Below are positions 19,804 through 24,039 of a stretch of DNA of 24,039 nt, piece after piece. The translations under genes were made by a program, and so were the position numbers. Origin of the DNA: an uncultured Flavobacteriales bacterium (GTDB lineage Bacteria; Bacteroidota; Bacteroidia; Flavobacteriales; UBA1820). The stretch spans positions 1 through 24,039 of the forward strand of contig CALJDR010000011.1 of the NCBI GenBank assembly GCA_938023515.1, given 5' to 3'. How positions within the stretch are numbered: position 1 is the stretch's first letter; each line of letters opens with the position of its first letter. Under the pieces are notes generated by a model. It was not told the origin of the DNA. It saw only the letters and a list, made by a program, of their open reading frames with translations, and ran no database searches.

Positions 19804-22398
19804 TCAGAACGGGTAGGCCAGGGCGAACTGGAACGTAGCCCGGCTCATGCCGTTCTTGAAAAGGACCCAACGGTGGCCTTCCGGCTGCGAAGGGTCTATG
19901 GTTTGCAGGCCCATATCCAGGCGGGCGATGAAGAATTTAAAGTCGTACCGCAGCCCGACCCCGGAGGTAAGGCTCAGTTCCTTGTAAAAACTGTTGAAAT
20001 GGAAAACGCCTTTGGGGTCGGAATACAGTTTTTCGGAGGTGAACCAGATATTGCCGGTATCGAAGAATACGGCCCCGTACAGGGATTTGTACACCGGGAA
20101 TCGGTATTCCAGACTGGCCGTTATCTTCAGGTTGCCTACGTTGTACGTATGGGTCTTGTCCGAAACGCTGCCCGGACCGAGTTCGTAGGCCCGCCAGCCG
20201 CGTTCGTAGTTGACGCCTCCCCCGAAATAGGTCTCTGAAAAAGGCACCTGGGTCGGAGAGTTGCCGTAGGGCACCGTAATGCCAAAATAAATGCGGTAGG
20301 CCAGCGTATGGTTCTTGTAGTAGCCGAAGTTGAAATACCGGGAGTAATTGACGTTGAATTTGGCGAACTGGGCGAAAGGCACCCCGAAGATTTCGTGCAC
20401 CGTTTCCCCGGTAGCCAGGGTACGCTTGGGAAATTTGAGCGGGCCTGCCAAGGCATCGAACAGGTTGCCTGCCAAGGTCGTTTCTATTTGCAGGTAGTGG
20501 AAAGCCCGGGATTTGTCGTAGCGTTGGTTATTGAACGTAAAGGTGTACGAAATCGCCGGAATCACGAAATCCGATGTGTAACGGGCGAACTGGTACAGGT
20601 CGTCGGCGATCACGCGGTAGGCTTTCGGGTCGTCCTGTTTGAATTGCTGGTCGTTGTAGATGACGTTCTCGATCTCGTACATATACTGGCCTTTGTTCGC
20701 CGGGTCCGGGTTTATCAGTTCCGGATGGTCGTTGAGATAGTCTTTGATCACGTCGTTGCGCTCGTCGTCGCCAAATATCTTGTAGTAATTGTATTTGTTG
20801 GTGTTGCGCAGGTAGGTGAATTTGAACAGGCCGATCTTGTGCTGTACGGTATGGCTCTGTTCCCATGAATATTCGAGCGAGAAACTGAAATTGTTCCGGT
20901 CGAGCCCCACGTTCTTCTGGATGCCAAAGCCCAACGAGGCGTTAGTCTTGGGCGACATGCGTTTGGGTACCAGCCTGTCGGTGCGGAACGGCAGCAAAAA
21001 GCGCGGGAAAATGAGCGAGGTAGTCAGGTTGATCTCGTACGCGTTGAAAAAGCCGCTCGAACCGTCGGGATTGTTATAACTGCCCAGGGTGGTGCGGATG
21101 GAGTTGTTCCATATCTCTCCCCGGCCGAAAGCGTTGTATTTCGAGAACTGGAGGTTGATCGACGTTCCGATGCCCAAGAGCGACGATCGGGATACCTCGA
21201 AGTTGACGTTGGCCGCGTATTTTTTGACGGGATTCAGGTAGATATCGGCCACGATATCTTCGTCGGGGTTGTCCGGGTCGGGGTTCATGGCGACGTTGAC
21301 GGTGGAGAACAGCCGCAGGGCCCGCAAAGCTTTATAGGTATCCGTGTAGTCGGACAGGGCGAAATACTCCCCGGGCCGCAGGAATACGGCGTTGCCCAAT
21401 ACCCAGGGTTTATACGGCACTTTTTTCCGGGCCAGGATGGTCATTCCCTTGAAATTGACCGTATCGCCGTATATGCGGTCTTTGACATCGTACTGGAAGT
21501 CCGTATAGATGTTTATTTTGCTCACCTTCCATTTGTGGAACGGCACGGAATAGATACCGGAATCGGTCTGGCGGTGGATGTTGTTTATTTCCACCAATAT
21601 CTGTGCCTTGTGGCCGTAACCGTTGGTATCGACTACATAATGAATGTAATCCCGGGTGAAATCGTAGACTCCGTTCTGTTTGAAAAATTCGACCAGGCGG
21701 GCCCGTTCGTTTTCCAGGTTTTCTTCGATAAAAATCTCGCCGCTACGGAGTAAACTTTTACCGCGGGCTTCTTCGTATAGTTTACGCAATACTTCGCTCT
21801 CGATGTCCGTGTTGATGCTGTCGATAGCATACGGTTTTCCTGTAGTGACATCGTAATGGACGGTAGCTTTGTCTTCTTCAAAATCTACTTTTGAAGAGGC
21901 TTTCGCGCGGAAATATCCTGTCCTGTGGTAAAAAGCATCGATGTTATTCACCGAGCGGGCGGCCAGGGTCGGATCGTAAAGGACGGGAGCCTCTCCCAAT
22001 TTTTTCAGGGTGCGGTTGTAGTTCACATAGGTGCTGTCCAGTCGGTCCATTCCTTTTTCCGAGAAAAGGGCAGTCAGGATGGCAACCGTTCCCTTTTTGT
22101 TCTCTTTCCAACGGTCGAATACCTGCTGCGGGTCTTCCCGGGCCGTGTTGTACAGATCCATTTTTACCGGGAAGAAAAAGAGGACTTTCTTGTTCGGGGC
22201 CTGGCGGATGTAGGGACTGAATTCGGGATTGTATTTCTTTTTCCCGTTGATATCGTATTTGTTGGCGACGACAAGGTGTTCGCCTTCGGGGATTTTTTTA
22301 TAAGTGGTACAGGAGGAAAACAGCATTATCCCCCCTGCGAGGGCAGGTAAGGCGAAAATGCGTATCTTTGCTAAAATGTTTTTAATCAAACGATTCAC
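19804..22398 (-). CDS. TamL, lipoprotein form of TamA (Omp85/BamA superfamily)
   Basis: Outer-membrane assembly factor; in Bacteroidota TamL replaces TamA and works with TamB. From the GTG at 22398 it has 864 residues. The N-terminus MNRLIKNILAKIRIF is followed by a hydrophobic stretch and lipobox FSSC with Cys30, the hallmark that separates TamL from TamA. POTRA-like repeats follow (for example YFRAKASSKVDFEEDKATVH and KALRALRLFSTVNVAM), then a 16-strand type barrel with Omp85 signatures: FGGGVNYERGWRAYELGP, ITASLEYRFPVYKSLYGAVF, and LTSGVGLRYDFKFFIARLDMGL, ending in AYPF. In-frame ATGs upstream (22518, 22506, 22497) would add a second hydrophobic segment and run into the divergent gene, so GTG is preferred; this start is not certain. 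tamB is not adjacent. Confidence 0.9.
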   Translation of the reverse strand: MNRLIKNILAKIRIFALPALAGGIMLFSSCTTYKKIPEGEHLVVANKYDINGKKKYNPEFSPYIRQAPNKKVLFFFPVKMDLYNTAREDPQQVFDRWKENKKGTVAILTALFSEKGMDRLDSTYVNYNRTLKKLGEAPVLYDPTLAARSVNNIDAFYHRTGYFRAKASSKVDFEEDKATVHYDVTTGKPYAIDSINTDIESEVLRKLYEEARGKSLLRSGEIFIEENLENERARLVEFFKQNGVYDFTRDYIHYVVDTNGYGHKAQILVEINNIHRQTDSGIYSVPFHKWKVSKINIYTDFQYDVKDRIYGDTVNFKGMTILARKKVPYKPWVLGNAVFLRPGEYFALSDYTDTYKALRALRLFSTVNVAMNPDPDNPDEDIVADIYLNPVKKYAANVNFEVSRSSLLGIGTSINLQFSKYNAFGRGEIWNNSIRTTLGSYNNPDGSSGFFNAYEINLTTSLIFPRFLLPFRTDRLVPKRMSPKTNASLGFGIQKNVGLDRNNFSFSLEYSWEQSHTVQHKIGLFKFTYLRNTNKYNYYKIFGDDERNDVIKDYLNDHPELINPDPANKGQYMYEIENVIYNDQQFKQDDPKAYRVIADDLYQFARYTSDFVIPAISYTFTFNNQRYDKSRAFHYLQIETTLAGNLFDALAGPLKFPKRTLATGETVHEIFGVPFAQFAKFNVNYSRYFNFGYYKNHTLAYRIYFGITVPYGNSPTQVPFSETYFGGGVNYERGWRAYELGPGSVSDKTHTYNVGNLKITASLEYRFPVYKSLYGAVFFDTGNIWFTSEKLYSDPKGVFHFNSFYKELSLTSGVGLRYDFKFFIARLDMGLQTIDPSQPEGHRWVLFKNGMSRATFQFALAYPF
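22363..22370 (+). promoter_or_regulatory. Bacteroidota -7 box for the TrmH/SpoU methyltransferase
   Basis: TATCTTTG, full match to TAnnTTTG, 47 bases before the ATG at 22418. It lies within the codons of the TamL signal peptide on the other strand. Confidence 0.55.
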
Positions 22399-22417
22399 TC
22401 CCAAAAAAGCGGTTGCT

Positions 22418-23170
22418 ATGCTTAGTAATGGTAAAATAAAGAAAATTAATTCTTTAAAGTCCAAAAAAACACGACAAATATCGCAATTATTTACCATAGA
22501 AGGCATAAAATCCGTCAAAGAAATTGCATTTCAGGGGACGATCGCCCTGCGGGAAATCTATGCCACCGGGGAATTTTTCGGCTCTCTGGAAAAAGACGCC
22601 CCCTGCCCGGTGATTCCGGTGAGCGACGCGGAGATGAAAAAGATAAGCGCCCAGTCCACCCCGGAAGGAGTGCTGGCCGTATGCGCCATTCCTCAGTGGG
22701 AAGTACCCGATCTGTCCCCGGGGAGGATCGTGCTGGCCCTGGACGATGTGCGCGACCCCGGCAATATGGGCACTATCGTGCGTACGGCCGATTGGTTCGG
22801 GGTGCGGGATATCCTTTGCTCCCTTGGTACGGTCGATATTTATAACCCTAAGACAGTGCAGTCTACGATGGGGTCCATCGCCCGGGTGCGGGTGCATTAT
22901 GTCGATCTTCCGCAAACGCTGGCAGCGGCTTCACTGCCGGTTTACGGGACATTTTTGGATGGGGAGGATATTTTCCGGGCCGACCTGAAGCCCGAGGGAA
23001 TTATTGTAATCGGAAACGAGGCCAACGGGATCAGCCCGGCGGTAGCGGCGACGGTGGGCAAACGCCTGACCATTCCCCGGTTCGGCGAGCTGCAACAGGC
23101 AGAAAGCCTCAATGCCGCGGTGGCCGCTTCGGTGGTCGTAGCCCAGTTCTGTGCCAAAATAGGGAAGTAG
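22418..23170 (+). CDS. TrmH/SpoU-family RNA 2'-O-methyltransferase
   Basis: Methylates a ribose 2'-OH in tRNA or rRNA using AdoMet bound in a trefoil knot. From the ATG at 22418 it has 250 residues. An N-terminal substrate-binding part (KIKKINSLKSKKTRQ, LFTIEGIKSVKE) precedes the SPOUT core: motif 1 DDVRDPGNMGTIVRTADWFG (109-128), motif 2 IVIGNEANGIS (196-206), motif 3 IPRFGELQQAESLNAAVAAS (219-238). The exact target (23S G2251, G2445-region or tRNA) cannot be told. The start is placed after the -7 box; in-frame ATGs upstream at 22376 and before would lie on or ahead of the predicted transcript start. The next gene overlaps its stop by one base. Confidence 0.92.
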   Translation: MLSNGKIKKINSLKSKKTRQISQLFTIEGIKSVKEIAFQGTIALREIYATGEFFGSLEKDAPCPVIPVSDAEMKKISAQSTPEGVLAVCAIPQWEVPDLSPGRIVLALDDVRDPGNMGTIVRTADWFGVRDILCSLGTVDIYNPKTVQSTMGSIARVRVHYVDLPQTLAAASLPVYGTFLDGEDIFRADLKPEGIIVIGNEANGISPAVAATVGKRLTIPRFGELQQAESLNAAVAASVVVAQFCAKIGK

Positions 23171-23952
23171 TGGCTGAAAGTAAAATACTCCATTCGAAGA
23201 CTTATGGTCATGGCCGTCCGGCCGTTTTGCTGCACGGGGTGTTCGGCCTGTCGGCCAATTGGGCTCCTTTGGCTACGGTGCTGTCCGGGAGCGGGTTTCA
23301 GGTGCATGCCCTCGATCTGAGGGGGCATGGGCGGAGTTTCCGCGGTGCAGATATGTCCCTGGTAGCGATGGCGGACGATGTGCGGCGGTATATGGAGGCC
23401 AATAGGTTGGAAAAGGCGGCAATCCTTGGGCACAGTATGGGCGGGAAAATAGCGATGGACTTCGCCTGCAGGCATCCCGAATGTTGCCGGGAATTGATCG
23501 TCGTAGATATTTCTCCCCGGGCTTACGATCCGGGTCGGATAAAAGAGTTGGCAGGAACAGCAATACATATCGAGGATTTCGAACCACAAAGCCGGGAAGA
23601 GGCCCGGTCGATGCTGGAACAACAGATTGGTGATGCGGGATGGCAGGCTCTTCTGGCCCAAAATCTGTACCGCAAAGAAAATGGCGCATACGGGTTTCGT
23701 TTCGACGGCCGGTCGATCCGGGACAATGCGGCCATGCTGACGGCTTTCCTGCCGGCAGACTATTCTTTCAAAGGTAAGGTGCTGTTTGTCCGGGGCGACG
23801 GTTCGGATTCTGTCACAAAAGAAGACGAGGCGATCCTAAAAAAATATTTCCCGGCATTTCATATTGTTTCTATAGCTGGCGCCGGACATTGGGTGCATGC
23901 GGATGCTCCCGTCCCATTTAGCAAAACAGTTTCGGATTTTTTAAGGGAGTAA
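23170..23952 (+). CDS. alpha/beta-hydrolase (YbfF-like esterase)
   Basis: 260-residue alpha/beta-hydrolase. HGxG-type oxyanion segment AVLLHGVFGLSANW (18-31), LDLRGHGRS (48-56), nucleophile elbow LGHSMGGK with Ser89, candidate acid in VRGDGSDSV, and catalytic His in GAGHWVHADAP. The order and spacing resemble the YbfF group of small esterases, although substrate cannot be inferred. No signal peptide. The start is GTG at 23170, sharing one base with the preceding stop (TAGTG); no suitable ATG is near. It is therefore coupled to the methyltransferase. A convergent frame from the right overlaps its last 12 bases. Confidence 0.9.
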   Translation: MAESKILHSKTYGHGRPAVLLHGVFGLSANWAPLATVLSGSGFQVHALDLRGHGRSFRGADMSLVAMADDVRRYMEANRLEKAAILGHSMGGKIAMDFACRHPECCRELIVVDISPRAYDPGRIKELAGTAIHIEDFEPQSREEARSMLEQQIGDAGWQALLAQNLYRKENGAYGFRFDGRSIRDNAAMLTAFLPADYSFKGKVLFVRGDGSDSVTKEDEAILKKYFPAFHIVSIAGAGHWVHADAPVPFSKTVSDFLRE

Positions 23953-24014
23953 CCCGAATTCTGCCAAGGCAGCTTCTGCATTTTCCATCCGCCGGGGTCC
24001 CAGTCCTTTTATGA
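23941..24014 (-). CDS. possible C-terminus of an unidentified gene cut by the contig end
   Basis: On the minus strand an open frame enters from the right and ends IKGLGPRRMENAEAALAEFG-L-L-P with TAA at 23943-23941. The IKGLGPRRMENAE segment looks like a helix-hairpin-helix or similar short helical end, but 24 residues are too few to name a family. The stop lies inside the last codons of the hydrolase gene, a tight convergent arrangement. Confidence 0.35.
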
Positions 24015-24039
24015 CTGTCTCTTATACACATCTGACGCT
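24015..24039 (+). other. Nextera transposase adapter (sequencing artefact, not genomic)
   Basis: The last 25 bases begin with CTGTCTCTTATACACATCT, the reverse complement of the Tn5 mosaic end used in Nextera libraries, and continue with GACGCT, the first bases of the read 1 adapter. It marks untrimmed adapter at the end of an assembled contig. Confidence 0.97.

Noticed and set aside
1..24039. CRISPR array, tRNA/rRNA genes, prophage or insertion sequence genes
   Set aside because: No regular short repeats, tRNA-like cloverleaf, rRNA segments, integrase or transposase motifs were seen on either strand.

Overview
The window reads as chromosome of a member of the Bacteroidota, probably Bacteroidales and plausibly Rikenellaceae/Alistipes-like (the genus is inference). 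Support: repeated Bacteroidota-type -7 boxes (TAnnTTTG) 20-60 bases before starts, SusC-type plug domains, BF3164/TolB-like six-bladed propeller lipoproteins, the lipoprotein form of TamA (TamL), and a DAHP synthase-chorismate mutase fusion of the Porphyromonas/Prevotella type. The last 25 bases are not genomic: they match the Nextera transposase adapter, so the window is the end of an assembled contig.

Layout. 1-609 (-): start of a SpeD-SpeE (AdoMet decarboxylase/spermidine synthase) fusion, cut by the window edge. 779-2559 (+): three overlapping or closely spaced secreted proteins that hold the N-terminal part of SusC (carboxypeptidase-regulatory-like and/or plug domain) with no beta-barrel. 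2686-2889 (+): tatA. 4949-2899 (-): thyA, folA and a small sensorless histidine kinase-like protein in one unit. 5037-11206 (+): ruvC, then five tandem paralogous propeller lipoproteins split by terminators into about three transcription units. 11352-11804 (+): luxS.

11829-15568 (+): an aromatic amino acid unit: promoter, 30-codon leader peptide with Phe codons, antiterminator/terminator pair, pheA, tyrA and a GNAT acetyltransferase coupled by ATGA overlaps, then a 141-base inverted-repeat element, then DAHP synthase/chorismate mutase. Together these enzymes cover the entry step and the prephenate branch to Phe and Tyr. The leader is the best candidate for an undescribed regulatory system here: its geometry fits classical ribosome-stalling attenuation, with Phe codon 10 being the last position where a stalled ribosome would leave the antiterminator strand free.

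15608-16631 (+): a LOG-like nucleotide-binding protein and a low-molecular-weight phosphotyrosine phosphatase. 17978-16785 (-): pgk. 22398-18036 (-): tamL, a GNAT-family protein and rsmG. 22418-23952 (+): a SpoU/TrmH RNA methyltransferase and an alpha/beta hydrolase. 24014-23941 (-): possible C-terminus of a gene running in from the contig end. No rRNA, tRNA, CRISPR array, transposase or prophage gene was seen. No gene-free stretch exceeds 300 bases; the longest (11805-12058 and 14271-14482) hold the attenuator and the repeat element.
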